Shown here: positions 51,897 to 61,379 of the stretch, piece after piece | Layout of the letters: every line of letters begins with the position of its first letter | How positions within the stretch are numbered: the stretch's first letter is position 1 | Origin: Muricoccus harenae | GTDB taxonomy: Bacteria > Pseudomonadota > Alphaproteobacteria > Acetobacterales > Acetobacteraceae | NCBI RefSeq assembly: GCF_009848505.1 | Contig: NZ_WWDL01000001.1 | Span: 1 to 64,000 of the forward strand | Direction: 5' to 3' | Length of the DNA stretch: 64,000 bases | Program-made: the position numbers and the translations under genes | The notes under the pieces: generated by a model | What the model saw: the letters and a program-made list of their open reading frames with translations, nothing else | The model's database searches: none | Told to the model about the DNA's origin: nothing

Positions 51897-53093
51897 ATGC
51901 GGGTGGCGATCGTCAATCTCGGCCGCATCGTCACCGGCGACCTCGCCGCACCCTTCTCAGGGGGCGACGGGATCCTGTTGGAGAACGGGCGCATCGCCGC
52001 CATCGGCACGCTGTCGCCCGAGCAGGTGGCGGGCGCCCAGGTGGTGGTGGACGCGGCCGGCACTGTCGCCACCCCGGGGCTGATCGACAGCCATGTCCAC
52101 ATCACCTTCGGGGACTACACGCCGCGGCAGAAGGTGGTGGGCTATCTCGAAAGCTATGTGCATGGCGGCACCACCACCGCCATCACCGCCTCGGAAGTGC
52201 ATGTGCCCGGGCGGCCGAAGGATCCGGCCGGGGTAAAGGCGCTGGCGCTTGCCGCCGCCGCCTGCTTCCGCGACTACCGCCCCGGCGGGATGCGCGTGCA
52301 CGCGGGCTCCATCATCCTCGAGCCCGGTCTGACAGAGACCGACCTGGCGGAGCTGAAGGCCGCAGGCATCTGGCTCGCCAAGGCTGGCTTCGGCGCTTTC
52401 CCGACACCGATGGACTATGCGCCGCTGATGAAGGCCGCGCGTGCCCTGGGCATGGTCACCACCATGCATACCGGCGGCTCCTCCATTCCCGGTTCCTCCG
52501 GCATCTGGGCAGAGCATGTGCTGGCCTCCGACCCGACCGTCTCCTTCCACGTGAATGGCGGCCCCGTCGCGATGCCTGAGGAAGGCTTCGAGCGGCTGGT
52601 GAAGGAAAGCACCGTCGCGATGCAGATCTGCACCGCGGGCAACCTTCGCACCGCGCTGAAGACGGCACGGCTGCTGGACGAGGCGGGGCAGCCCGAGCGC
52701 CTGCTGATCGCAACCGACACGCCGACCGGTAGCGGCATCATGCCGCTTGGCATGTTCTACACCATCACCCATCTCGCGAGCCTCGGCGGCATGCCGCCCG
52801 AACAGGCGATCGCGGCGGCAACCGGCAACAACGCCCGCGTCTACGGGCTGAACTCGGGCGTGCTGGCGGTGGGCCGGGATGCCGATGTCGTCCTGATCGA
52901 CGCCTGTGCCGGCGGCTCGAAGAGCGACGCCCTTTCGGCCATCGCCAATGGCGACGTGCCGGCCGTCTCGGCCGTCTTCACCGATGGCGTGCCGCGCTTC
53001 GTCGGCCGCAGCCGCAACACGCCGGCCGGCATGCGCAACGTCCGCACCGCCCATTGCTCCCTGCCCATGGACTTCAGCGGCAGCGCACACTGA
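51897..53093 (+). CDS. Metal-dependent amidohydrolase, enamidase-like
   Basis: A 398-residue amidohydrolase-superfamily enzyme. The first metal motif is GLIDSHVHITFGDYTPRQ near residue 63 (His-x-His), followed by VHGGTTTAITASEVHVPG; further His in TMHTGGSSIP and a catalytic Asp in LLIATDTPTGSGI near residue 280. The overall pattern, including the Glu of ITASEVH, resembles enamidase from nicotinate degradation, which hydrolyses a cyclic enamide. The start at 51897 is directly after the AA_synth stop. A downstream TRAP transporter and amidase suggest a cyclic amide substrate (inference). Confidence 0.82.
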   Translation: MRVAIVNLGRIVTGDLAAPFSGGDGILLENGRIAAIGTLSPEQVAGAQVVVDAAGTVATPGLIDSHVHITFGDYTPRQKVVGYLESYVHGGTTTAITASEVHVPGRPKDPAGVKALALAAAACFRDYRPGGMRVHAGSIILEPGLTETDLAELKAAGIWLAKAGFGAFPTPMDYAPLMKAARALGMVTTMHTGGSSIPGSSGIWAEHVLASDPTVSFHVNGGPVAMPEEGFERLVKESTVAMQICTAGNLRTALKTARLLDEAGQPERLLIATDTPTGSGIMPLGMFYTITHLASLGGMPPEQAIAAATGNNARVYGLNSGVLAVGRDADVVLIDACAGGSKSDALSAIANGDVPAVSAVFTDGVPRFVGRSRNTPAGMRNVRTAHCSLPMDFSGSAH

Positions 53094-53252
53094 CCATCGC
53101 GGCGCGCCCGCGGGTGCGCCGCAGCTCGCCTATCGAGGAAGCGCCAGTGCCCAGAAGGGCGCGGCAGAGTTGATGCGCCACACCGCGCAGGTCCGCAGGA
53201 CCGGCGCGCATGGCCCATGACGTGTAGACATCCCGATCAGGAGCGTGCAGCC

Positions 53253-54278
53253 ATGGACAGCAGACCAACCCGACGCGGGCTTCTCGGTGGAGCCGCACTG
53301 GCCGCCTTAGCCCCCGCCATCCCGCATACCGCCCGCGCGCAGCAGGCGCCCATCGTGATGAAGATGGGCACGGCCACGATCAACGACTCGCAGCACCAGT
53401 GGATGCGCCTCTTCGCGGAGACGGTGCAGGAAAAGAGCCAGGGCGCGATCAAGGTGGAGATCTACCCCACCAGCCAGCTCGGCTCGATCCCGCGCATGAT
53501 CGAAGGCACGCAGTTCAATTCCATCCAGGCCTTCGTCGGCCCGCCCGAATTCCTCAGCGGCGTGGACGCCCGCTATGAACTGCTCGGCGCCCCCGGGGTC
53601 TTCCAGGATATCGCGCATGCCCATCGTGCGATGCAGGAACCCGCCTTCAACCGGGCTTTCCTGGATATCGGCCTGAGCAAGGGGCTGAAGGGTGTCGGCC
53701 TGTTCATCAACTCGGCCAGCTCCTTCAACACGCGCACGCGTATCGACCGCCTATCCGACTTCGAGGGCAAGAAGATCCGGGTCCTCGCCTCTTCGGTGCA
53801 GACGGAGCAGCTGCGCCGTCTGAAGGCCACCGCCGTGCCCATGTCGCTGGGCGAGGTGCTGCCCGCGCTGCAGCAGGGCACCATCGATGGCGTGATGAGC
53901 GCCATGCCCGTGCTCACCGCGCTCCGATTCTACGATGCCGCACGCTTTCTGGTGGAGACGAACCACTCGGCGGTCACCGTCATCACCGTCGTCAGCAAGA
54001 TCTGGTATGATGGCCTCACCCCCGCCCTGCGGCAGGTGGTGGACGAGGCCGGCCGCAAGGCCAGCGAGGACGTCTTTCCCTGGGCCATCGACTTCATCGC
54101 CGCCCAGCGCAAGGTCTGGACCGATGCAGGGGGCACCATCACCAGCCTTCCGCCGGAGGACCAGGCGCGTTTGGTGGAATTGATGCGCCCGATCGGCCAG
54201 GAGGTGACGACCCGCCGGCGTGAACAGGCCACGCTCTACGAGGCGATGCAGCGCGCCGCTGCCGCCACCCGCGCGTGA
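53253..54278 (+). CDS. dctP: TRAP transporter substrate-binding protein DctP
   Basis: A 341-residue periplasmic receptor. The leader MDSRPTRRGLLGGAALAALA, ending ARAQ, is twin-arginine-like. Family blocks: MGTATINDSQHQWMRLFAET, then IKVEIYPTSQLGSIPRMIEG near residue 66, and the Arg-containing ligand block FEGKKIRVLASSVQTEQLR near residue 170. The small permease overlaps its stop by 4 bases. TRAP receptors bind organic anions; the ligand here is not known. Confidence 0.92.
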   Translation: MDSRPTRRGLLGGAALAALAPAIPHTARAQQAPIVMKMGTATINDSQHQWMRLFAETVQEKSQGAIKVEIYPTSQLGSIPRMIEGTQFNSIQAFVGPPEFLSGVDARYELLGAPGVFQDIAHAHRAMQEPAFNRAFLDIGLSKGLKGVGLFINSASSFNTRTRIDRLSDFEGKKIRVLASSVQTEQLRRLKATAVPMSLGEVLPALQQGTIDGVMSAMPVLTALRFYDAARFLVETNHSAVTVITVVSKIWYDGLTPALRQVVDEAGRKASEDVFPWAIDFIAAQRKVWTDAGGTITSLPPEDQARLVELMRPIGQEVTTRRREQATLYEAMQRAAAATRA

Positions 54279-54814
54279 CGCGGCAGGTTTCGGGGGGTGG
54301 GGGCGCGCATGCCGCTCTCCTCCGGCTGGGCGACGCCTTCGCAACCGGGTGCCTCGGCATCGCCGCCCTGGCGCTGGTGGCGATCGTGCTGATCAACGGG
54401 GCCAATGTGATCGGCCGCTACTTCCTCAGCGCGCCGATCGAATGGGCGGAGGAGCTGATGCTCTTCCTCCTCGTGCTGATCGTCTTCGCCGGGGCCGCGG
54501 CCGTCACCTGGCGCAACCAGCACATCCGTGTGGACCTTCTGCTCGTGCATCTGCCGCTGGCCTGGCGCCGCGCGGCGACGCTGCTGGGCGCGGCCATCAC
54601 CGTTGGAACCTGCGCCGTGATCGGCTCGGCCAGCCTTGAGATCGTCTCCATGCTGCGCCTCTTCGACCAGCGCAGCGACGCGCTGGAATTTCCTGTCTGG
54701 ATTCCCCAGGCCTTCGTGCTTCTCGGGCTCGGCCTTGTCGCCGTGCTGACCGTTCTGCGGCTTCTCGCCACCGGCCTGGATCTGCCCGAAGCCGGTCATA
54801 GCGAACAGATCTGA
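54275..54814 (+). CDS. dctQ: TRAP transporter small permease DctQ
   Basis: A 179-residue inner-membrane protein with four hydrophobic segments. The family mark is EWAEELMLFLLVLIVFAGAA near residue 50 with WRNQHIRVDLLL next to it. It starts with GTG that overlaps the DctP stop (GTGA). It forms the TRAP membrane complex with DctM. Confidence 0.9.
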   Translation: MTRQVSGGGGAHAALLRLGDAFATGCLGIAALALVAIVLINGANVIGRYFLSAPIEWAEELMLFLLVLIVFAGAAAVTWRNQHIRVDLLLVHLPLAWRRAATLLGAAITVGTCAVIGSASLEIVSMLRLFDQRSDALEFPVWIPQAFVLLGLGLVAVLTVLRLLATGLDLPEAGHSEQI

Positions 54815-54820
54815 CCTGAC

Positions 54821-56098
54821 ATGGCCCTCATCGTCTTCGGGGCCTTGCCCCTTGCACTTCTCACCCTCGGCCTTCCGATCTTCGCCGTGCTCCTCTGCGC
54901 GACGACGATCGGCATCGCCTATCTGGGCGAGGCTCCTGTCCGCGCCGTTCACACGGCGATGTTCGGCAGCCTGGACAGCTTCGCCCTGCTGGCCGTGCCG
55001 CTCTTCATCCTGGCTGGCGACATCATGGCGCGCGGCGGAATCGCGCAGCGGCTGATCAACCTCGTGATGTCGCTGGTGGGTGGGATCCCCGGCTCGCTCG
55101 GCGTCGCAACCATCGGCTCGGCCTCGATCTTCGGGGCCATGTCGGGCTCCTCGGTCGCCTGCGTGGCAGCCATCGGCAAGCTCACCCTGCCCTCGCTGGA
55201 GCGCAGCGGCTACGGGCGCGTCTTCTCGGTCAGTCTCATCACGGCCACCGGCGTGATCGATGTGATCATCCCGCCCTCCATCCCGATGATCATCTATGCC
55301 ATCGCCGCCCAGCAATCGGTGACGGAGCTGTTCTTCGCCGGCATCGTGCCCGGCCTGCTCATGGCCGCCTCCCTGGCCGGCTATGTGATGATCCGCGCGA
55401 AGCGCCGGGGCATCCCCTCCGGTACACGGCCGCGCTGGGCAGCGGTGCGGGAGGCTTCGCGCGGGGCGGGATGGGCCGTCGCTGCGCCGGTGGTGATCCT
55501 GGGCGGCATCTATGGCGGCATCTTCACCCCCACCGAGGCCGCCGGCATCGCCTGCATCTATGCCGCCCTCGTCTCGGTGCTGGTGTACCGCGCGTTGAGC
55601 TGGGTCCAGCTATGGCGCATCACGCTCGACTGCTCGGTGCTCGTTGCGCAGATCATGATCGTGGTGGCGGCGGCCGGCGCCTATTCCTGGCTGGTCACCA
55701 CCAGCGGCGTGCCCACGCGGCTGATCGCGGCGATTGACGCCCAGGCCATGCCGGTTTGGCTCCTCCTGCTGGTCATCAACATCGTCCTGCTGTTGATCGG
55801 CAGCGTGCTGGAGCCGCCGGCGGCCATCCTGCTGCTGACGCCGCTGCTGGCGCCCATCGCGCAGCAGGCGGGGCTGGACCCGATCCATTTCGGGCTTGTG
55901 GTCACAATGAATCTGGCAATCGGCATGTTCCTGCCGCCCTTCGGGCTGAACCTCTTCGCCTCTCACGCCCTGTTCGGCACGCCGCTGCCGCAGCTCTATC
56001 GCGGGGTGCTTCCCCTGCTGGCACTGTACCTCGCAATCCTCGTGCTCATCACCTATGTGCCGGCCATCACGCTGGCGCCCCTGGCCCTGTATCGGTGA
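54821..56098 (+). CDS. dctM: TRAP transporter large permease DctM
   Basis: A 425-residue inner-membrane transporter with about 12 hydrophobic segments. Family blocks: FALLAVPLFILAGDIMARGG near residue 55, GSASIFGAMSGSSVACVAAI near residue 100, and IPPSIPMIIYAIAAQQSVTE near residue 150. It is the ion-coupled translocation subunit. The gene starts 6 bases after DctQ. Confidence 0.93.
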   Translation: MALIVFGALPLALLTLGLPIFAVLLCATTIGIAYLGEAPVRAVHTAMFGSLDSFALLAVPLFILAGDIMARGGIAQRLINLVMSLVGGIPGSLGVATIGSASIFGAMSGSSVACVAAIGKLTLPSLERSGYGRVFSVSLITATGVIDVIIPPSIPMIIYAIAAQQSVTELFFAGIVPGLLMAASLAGYVMIRAKRRGIPSGTRPRWAAVREASRGAGWAVAAPVVILGGIYGGIFTPTEAAGIACIYAALVSVLVYRALSWVQLWRITLDCSVLVAQIMIVVAAAGAYSWLVTTSGVPTRLIAAIDAQAMPVWLLLLVINIVLLLIGSVLEPPAAILLLTPLLAPIAQQAGLDPIHFGLVVTMNLAIGMFLPPFGLNLFASHALFGTPLPQLYRGVLPLLALYLAILVLITYVPAITLAPLALYR

Positions 56099-56108
56099 GA
56101 CCCCGGCG

Positions 56109-57440
56109 ATGACCCTGGTGCCCTATGTGGAACTGGCGGACGCCTTCCGGCGCGGCGAGACGACGCCCTTGGCGCAGCTGGACCGCGTGTTGGAACGGCT
56201 GGACGCATTGGAGCCCGGCCTCCGCGCCTTCGTCCACCTGAACCGTGACGCAGCGCGGGCGCAGGCGGCCGAATCAACCGCGCGCTGGCAGGCCGGCCGG
56301 CCGCTGTCGCCGGTGGACGGCATGACGTTGGGCGTGAAGGACATCATCGAGACCGCCGATATGCCGACTGGCCAGGGCAGCCCGGCCTGGGAGGGCAACC
56401 GTACCGGGCGCGATTCCGCCTCGGTACATGCGCTGCGCGAGGCTGGGGCGGTGATCCTGGGCAAGACCACCACCACCGAATTCGCAGCGATGCATCCCTA
56501 CCACGAGACGCGCAACCCGCATGACCCGGAGCGCACCCCTGGCGGCTCCAGCAGCGGCTCGGCCGCCGCCGTCGGCGCCGGCATCCTGCCAGCGGCGCTG
56601 GGCACGCAGGTGGTCGGGTCCACGCTCCGCCCCGCCAGCTTCTGCGGCTGCGTGGGCTACAAGCCCACCTTCGGCGCGCTGAACCGCAGCGGCTCCTTCG
56701 ACCATCTGAGCCAGAGCTGCCTCGGCCTCCTGGCCGCGACGCCGGAGGACGCCTGGTGCCTGGCCAGCGCCATCGCCCGCCGCGTCGGCGGCGATCCCGG
56801 CTTCGAGGGGCTGACCGGCCCCGAGGAGCCACCCGAACCCCGCCGCCCCACTCGCCTCGGCGTGCTCCGCATGGAGGGATGGCAGAAGGCAACACCCGGT
56901 GCGCGCGCGGCCTTCGAGGACGCGCTCGACCGTCTCCGCGCCATGGGCGTCGCGGTGGAGGAAGCCGGCCATGCCGGTCTGCACGATGCGGAGGATGCAT
57001 TGCGGGATGCCGTGGCGCTCACCTTCCGGATCTTCGAATGGGAGTTGATCTGGCCGCTTGGCGCCTATGAGCGTAACAGCCCCGGCAGCATCAGCCCCAT
57101 CATGCGGCAGCGCCTGGAGTCCGCACGCACGATGACCCTGGCGGATTACCACGCGGCGCTCGCCGGGCGCCGTGCCATCCGCGCACGCTACGCCGCGTTG
57201 CGGGGGGAATTCGATGCCGTCGTCACCCTCGGCGCCACCGGCGCCGCGCCGCGTGGCTTGAGCTGGACGGGCGACCCGGCCGCCAATGTGCCGGCGTCGC
57301 TGCTCGGTGTGCCCGCTATCTCCCTGCCGCTGCTGCAGGATGACGGCATGCCCCTCGGCCTTCAGCTCATCGGTCAGGCCGGCGAGGACGAGGCGCTGAT
57401 CGCCGTTGCACGCTCCCTCTGGAAGGAATGGAACGCATGA
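56109..57440 (+). CDS. Amidase-signature hydrolase
   Basis: A 443-residue amidase-signature enzyme with a Ser-cisSer-Lys triad. The Lys is in TLGVKDIIETADMPTGQG near residue 77; the signature is TPGGSSSGSAAAVGAGILPA with the cis-Ser near residue 147; the nucleophile Ser is in TQVVGSTLRPASFCG (normally TDTGGSIR; here the T-D-T is replaced by T-Q-V-V). It hydrolyses a linear amide. After ring opening by the amidohydrolase it could release ammonia or an amine (inference). The Bug gene overlaps its stop by 4 bases. Confidence 0.88.
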   Translation: MTLVPYVELADAFRRGETTPLAQLDRVLERLDALEPGLRAFVHLNRDAARAQAAESTARWQAGRPLSPVDGMTLGVKDIIETADMPTGQGSPAWEGNRTGRDSASVHALREAGAVILGKTTTTEFAAMHPYHETRNPHDPERTPGGSSSGSAAAVGAGILPAALGTQVVGSTLRPASFCGCVGYKPTFGALNRSGSFDHLSQSCLGLLAATPEDAWCLASAIARRVGGDPGFEGLTGPEEPPEPRRPTRLGVLRMEGWQKATPGARAAFEDALDRLRAMGVAVEEAGHAGLHDAEDALRDAVALTFRIFEWELIWPLGAYERNSPGSISPIMRQRLESARTMTLADYHAALAGRRAIRARYAALRGEFDAVVTLGATGAAPRGLSWTGDPAANVPASLLGVPAISLPLLQDDGMPLGLQLIGQAGEDEALIAVARSLWKEWNA

Positions 57441-58420
57441 CGGCGACACGCCGCTCTCTTCTGGTTGCTGGCCCGGCCTTCGCGGCTCTGTCTGCCGGGG
57501 CCCGGCCTGCCGGGGCACAGGCCTACCCCGCGCGCCCGATCCGCGTGCTCGTGCCCTTTGCGCCGGGCGGGGTCAGCGACATCGCGGCGCGCCTCCTGGC
57601 CGAGGGGTTGAACCGCCGCACCGGCGCCTCGGTTCTGGTCGAGAACCGCCCCGGCGCCGGTGGCATCATCGGCACCGACGCCGCTGCCAAGGCCGCGCCG
57701 GATGGCTACACCGTGCTCGTCGCGACCAATGGCGAGGTGGCGATCAACCCGGCCGTCTATCCGTCCCTTCCCTATGACGCGCAGCGCGACCTGAAGCCGC
57801 TGGCGATGCTGACCGAGACACCGTTGATGTGGGTGGCCTCCGCCGCCTCAGGCCATCCCAAGCTGGAGGAACTGCTGGCCGCCGCCCGTGCAAGGCCAGG
57901 CGAAGTGAACTATGCCAGCCCCGGCAACGGCACGATGAATCACCTGACCGGCGAATGGTTCGCCATGGCCGCGGGCATCCGGTTGCAGCAAATCCCCTAT
58001 CGCGGCGGCGCCCCGGCCGCGATGGCAATCGCGAGCGGGGAGGTGCCCTTCGGCGTCGTGGCCGTTTCCTCCGGGCTGGCGCATGTACAGGGCGGCCGCA
58101 TGCGCGCCCTGGCCGCCACCAGCGCCCGGCGCTCCGCCCTGCTGCCCGATGTGCCGACGGTGATGGAAAGCGGCATCCCTGATTTCGATGCCTCGATCTG
58201 GGTGGGCCTGTTCGTTCCCGCCGCAGCGAACGACGCGGCCGCAGCCTGGCTGGAGCGGGAGGCGCTGGAGGTCGTGCGGGAGCCGGAATTCGAGGCGAAG
58301 CTGGCGACCATCGGCGCCATCCCCGTGCCCATGGCTGGCGCCGCGCTGACGAAGCGCGTGCGGGAGGATGCGGCGCGCTTCCTTGAAATCGTCCGGCGTT
58401 CCGACATCCGGCCCGGCTAG
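57437..58420 (+). CDS. Bug-family tripartite tricarboxylate transporter receptor
   Basis: A 327-residue periplasmic receptor, leader MTATRRSLLVAGPAFAALSA, cleaved after AGAQ-A. Blocks seen: PARPIRVLVPFAPGGVSDIA, ENRPGAGGIIGTDAAA, DGYTVLVATNG and IPYRGGAPAAMAIASGEV. The start at 57437 (ATGA overlap with the amidase) has GGAAGGA 9 bases upstream; an ATG at 57428 is too close to it. A cluster with both a TRAP and a Bug receptor suggests uptake of two related ligands. Confidence 0.9.
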   Translation: MTATRRSLLVAGPAFAALSAGARPAGAQAYPARPIRVLVPFAPGGVSDIAARLLAEGLNRRTGASVLVENRPGAGGIIGTDAAAKAAPDGYTVLVATNGEVAINPAVYPSLPYDAQRDLKPLAMLTETPLMWVASAASGHPKLEELLAAARARPGEVNYASPGNGTMNHLTGEWFAMAAGIRLQQIPYRGGAPAAMAIASGEVPFGVVAVSSGLAHVQGGRMRALAATSARRSALLPDVPTVMESGIPDFDASIWVGLFVPAAANDAAAAWLEREALEVVREPEFEAKLATIGAIPVPMAGAALTKRVREDAARFLEIVRRSDIRPG

Positions 58421-58424
58421 CCCG

Positions 58425-58459
58425 ATGCGGGATCGCTCAGGCGATGAGCGATCCCGCAT
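58425..58459. terminator. 15-base perfect hairpin between convergent operons
   Basis: ATGCGGGATCGCTCA and TGAGCGATCCCGCAT pair perfectly with a 5-base loop (GGCGA) between the stops of the Bug gene and the acyl-CoA synthetase gene. It is the strongest hairpin of the window and should end both transcripts. Confidence 0.8.
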
Positions 58460-58476
58460 TCGTCAGGCGCCGTCCT

Positions 58477-60549
58477 TCAGGCCAGCACCGCCAGCCCATC
58501 CACGGCCCGCACGCCGTCCCCCTCGCGCAGCACGAAGAGCGGATTCACCTCCGCCTCCAGCAGCCGTTCCCCGGCCGCTTCCGCCATGCGGGAGAAGGCG
58601 AGGATCGCATCCACCAGCGCCGGCACATCGGCGGGTGCTGCGCCGCGATAACCCTTCAGCAGCGGCGCGGTGCGCAACTCCTCGATCATGCCTTCCGCAT
58701 CGCTGCGGCTGAGCGGCGGCAGGCGCAGGGCCGTGTCCTGCAGCAACTCCGCCGCCACGCCGCCCATTCCCAGCAGGATGACCGGGCCGATCTGCGGATC
58801 CCGATGGAAGCCGAGGATCATCTCCACCCCGCCCTCCACCATTTCCTGCACCAGGAAACCCTCCGGCTCCGGTGCCCCGGCCCGCCTCAGCCCCTCCAGC
58901 ATCATCTCGGCCGCTGCGGGCAGTTCGGCAGGCGACAGCCCGACCTTCACGCCGCCCAGGTCGCTCTTGTGCAGGATCTGGCGCGAGAGAACCTTCAGCA
59001 CGACCTTGTCGCCCAGCCCCTCGGCGGCAGCCATGGTGCCTGCCGCGTCCGGTGCCACCGCCTCGCGCGTGACCGGCACGCCGAAGCGGGCGAAAAGGGT
59101 CTTGCTCTCCGCCTCGTTCAGCGCGCCCGCCGCGAAGCTTGCAATACCCGCATCGGCGCCGGGGGACACGGGCGCCGCCGCGGCCGGCGCGGGCCGCTCC
59201 TGCAGCGCGGAGAGGACGGAGGCGCAGCTTTCCGGTGCGGCGAAGGCTGGGATGCCCTGGCGGTTCAGCAGGCGCAGCACCTCCGGCGCATGCGGGCTGA
59301 CATAGGCCAGGATGGGCTTTGCGCTCCGCGCCTGGCATTCCACCACCGCATCCGCGACGAGGCTCGGCTGCGCGAGGGCCGAGGAGCCGACGATCACCAC
59401 CGTCGCGTCATAGGTCGGGCTTTCCTGCAGTGCGTCGATGGCGCCGCGGAACAAGTCCGGCCGCAGCCCGGCGAGGGTCACGTCCACGGGGTTGCGGCCC
59501 GCCGCCGCATCGTCGCCCTCCTGCAGGGCCGCGATGCGCGCGGCGGTTGCCGTATCCGGCACCGGCACGTCAAAGCCCGCCAGCCCGAGGCTGTCCGCCA
59601 CCAGCGTGCCCGCGCCACCGGTAGAAGTAAGGATGGCCACCCGCTTCCCCGCCGCACGCCGCCTGTTGGCAAGGGCGGCGGGGATGTCGAGCAGATCGGC
59701 GAAGGTCTCGGCGCGGATCACGCCGCATTGCCGGAACAGCGCGTCATAGACACGATCGGCACCCGCGAGCGCGCCGGTATGCGAACTGGCCGAGCGCGCC
59801 CCCGACTCCGAACGCCCAACCTTGAACACCACGATCGGCTTGCCCGCCGCCGCCGCGCGCCGCGCGACCTCGCGGAAATGCTCCGGCCGGCGCAACCCCT
59901 CCATATAGGCGGCGATGACGCTGGTCGCCTCGTCCTCGATCAGGTGCTCGATCAGGTCAGTGGAGTCGATATCCGCCTCATTGCCGGTGGAGGCGAGCTT
60001 GGCGAAGCCGATGCCGCGATCCGCCGCGCGCGAAAGCAGCGATCCGAGGATGCCTCCGCTCTGCGACACCACGGAGATGCGGCCCGCCGGCAAGTCGCCG
60101 ATCTCCAGCGCACCGGAGGCGGAAAGGGTGATGCGGTCGGTCAGGTTCACCAGCCCGATCGTGTTGGGGCCAAGCAGGCGCATGGTGCCCGCCGCCTCCT
60201 TCAGCGCCTGCTGCCGGCGCGCGCCTTCCTCGCTCGTCTCGCCATAGCCGCTGGCGAGCACGATGGCGGCGGCGGTGCCGCGCGCCGCGAGGTCCCGCAC
60301 CGCGGCTTCCGCACGCCCGGCGCCCAGCAGCACGATGGCGGCATCCGGGGCCTCGGGCAGCGAGGCGATGTCGGGATAGCAGCGCAGCCCGTCGATCTCG
60401 GCGGCACGCGGGTTCACGGGATAGATCTCCCCCGTGAACCCGTGCTTGCGCAGATAGCTGACCGGCCGCCCGGTCATCTTCGAAGGATCGGCCGAGGCGC
60501 CGACGACAGCGACGCTGCGCGGGTGCATCAGGCGGGCGATGGCGTTCAC
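58477..60549 (-). CDS. NDP-forming acyl-CoA synthetase
   Basis: A 690-residue acetyl-CoA-synthetase-like (NDP-forming) enzyme that makes or uses an acyl-CoA through a phosphohistidine. The CoA-binding domain begins MHPRSVAVVGASADPSKMTG; the phosphorylated His is in SSHTGALAGADRVYDALF near residue 257; the C-terminal ATP-grasp domain has AESKTLFARFGVPVTREAVA and KVLSRQILHKSDLGGVKVGL. Domain order and length are normal for the fused type. The start is a GTG at 60549 that overlaps the upstream stop (GTGA); a frame further upstream is only a shadow. It likely activates the acid made by this operon. Confidence 0.9.
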   Translation of the reverse strand: MNAIARLMHPRSVAVVGASADPSKMTGRPVSYLRKHGFTGEIYPVNPRAAEIDGLRCYPDIASLPEAPDAAIVLLGAGRAEAAVRDLAARGTAAAIVLASGYGETSEEGARRQQALKEAAGTMRLLGPNTIGLVNLTDRITLSASGALEIGDLPAGRISVVSQSGGILGSLLSRAADRGIGFAKLASTGNEADIDSTDLIEHLIEDEATSVIAAYMEGLRRPEHFREVARRAAAAGKPIVVFKVGRSESGARSASSHTGALAGADRVYDALFRQCGVIRAETFADLLDIPAALANRRRAAGKRVAILTSTGGAGTLVADSLGLAGFDVPVPDTATAARIAALQEGDDAAAGRNPVDVTLAGLRPDLFRGAIDALQESPTYDATVVIVGSSALAQPSLVADAVVECQARSAKPILAYVSPHAPEVLRLLNRQGIPAFAAPESCASVLSALQERPAPAAAAPVSPGADAGIASFAAGALNEAESKTLFARFGVPVTREAVAPDAAGTMAAAEGLGDKVVLKVLSRQILHKSDLGGVKVGLSPAELPAAAEMMLEGLRRAGAPEPEGFLVQEMVEGGVEMILGFHRDPQIGPVILLGMGGVAAELLQDTALRLPPLSRSDAEGMIEELRTAPLLKGYRGAAPADVPALVDAILAFSRMAEAAGERLLEAEVNPLFVLREGDGVRAVDGLAVLA

Positions 60550-61379
60550 GAGGTGGCTTCCTTGCGCTTGGCGCTGCGCGCCAAGAAGGCCGCGACGGAA
60601 TCCAGATGGTCCTTGGAGGAGTAGCAGATGGCCTGAGCCTGGCTGCCCAGGCTGAACACCTGCTCCGCAGTCAGCTCGAAGCTTTGATCCAGGATCGTCT
60701 TGCTCAGCGCGATGGCGCCCGGCGCAGCGCGGGACAGTTCCGCGGCCCAGCCCTGGGCGTCGGCGAGAAGGCTCTCCGCCGGCGACACACGGTCGATCAT
60801 GCCAAGGCGCAGCGCTTCTTCGGTCTGCACCGTCCGGCCGGAGAAGATCAGCTCCTTCGCGCGGCTGAGACCCACGCGGCGCGGCAGGAAATACATGCCG
60901 CCACCATCCGGGATCAGCCCGCGCAGCACATAGGTCATCGCCAGCGTCGCGCTCTCGGCGGCGACGACGAAGTCGCAGCACAGTGCCAGGTCGCAGCCCA
61001 GCCCCGCCGCCGCACCGTTCACCGCGGCGATGGTGGGCTTGGGCAGGGTGTGCAGCGCCGAGATCATGTGATGCGTGCGGTGCTGCCGCCGCCAGCCGTT
61101 GATCGCCACCTCGCCCGGTGGGACGCTCAGGCGCTGCTGCATGCCCTTCACGTCGCCACCCGAGCAAAAGCCCTTGCCGGCGCCGGTGATCACCAGCGCG
61201 CGGATCGCTTCGTCGCGCGCCACGCGGTCCAGGGCGGAAAGCATTTCGTAGCGCATCGCGTCGTCGATGGCATTGCGCACCTCGGGCCGGTTGAGCGTGA
61301 GGGTGGCGACGGCGCCTTCGACCGTGAGGCTGATGGCGGCGTAAGCGGAATCGGCTTCCACGGTTCGTTCCTTCGTCAT
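60546..61379 (-). CDS. Enoyl-CoA hydratase/isomerase family protein, PaaG-like
   Basis: A 277-residue crotonase-fold enzyme. The oxyanion hole is seen in AGKGFCSGGDVKGMQQRL and NGAAAGLGCDLALCCDFVVA. The two catalytic Glu of a true enoyl-CoA hydratase are not present: the first is Asp (GLGCDLA), and the second region reads RGLIPDGGGMYFLPRRVGLS, with the Asp typical of PaaG-type isomerases. It is therefore more likely an isomerase or ring-opening enzyme than a hydratase. The start at 61379 overlaps the upstream stop by 4 bases (ATGA). Confidence 0.88.
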   Translation of the reverse strand: MTKERTVEADSAYAAISLTVEGAVATLTLNRPEVRNAIDDAMRYEMLSALDRVARDEAIRALVITGAGKGFCSGGDVKGMQQRLSVPPGEVAINGWRRQHRTHHMISALHTLPKPTIAAVNGAAAGLGCDLALCCDFVVAAESATLAMTYVLRGLIPDGGGMYFLPRRVGLSRAKELIFSGRTVQTEEALRLGMIDRVSPAESLLADAQGWAAELSRAAPGAIALSKTILDQSFELTAEQVFSLGSQAQAICYSSKDHLDSVAAFLARSAKRKEATS

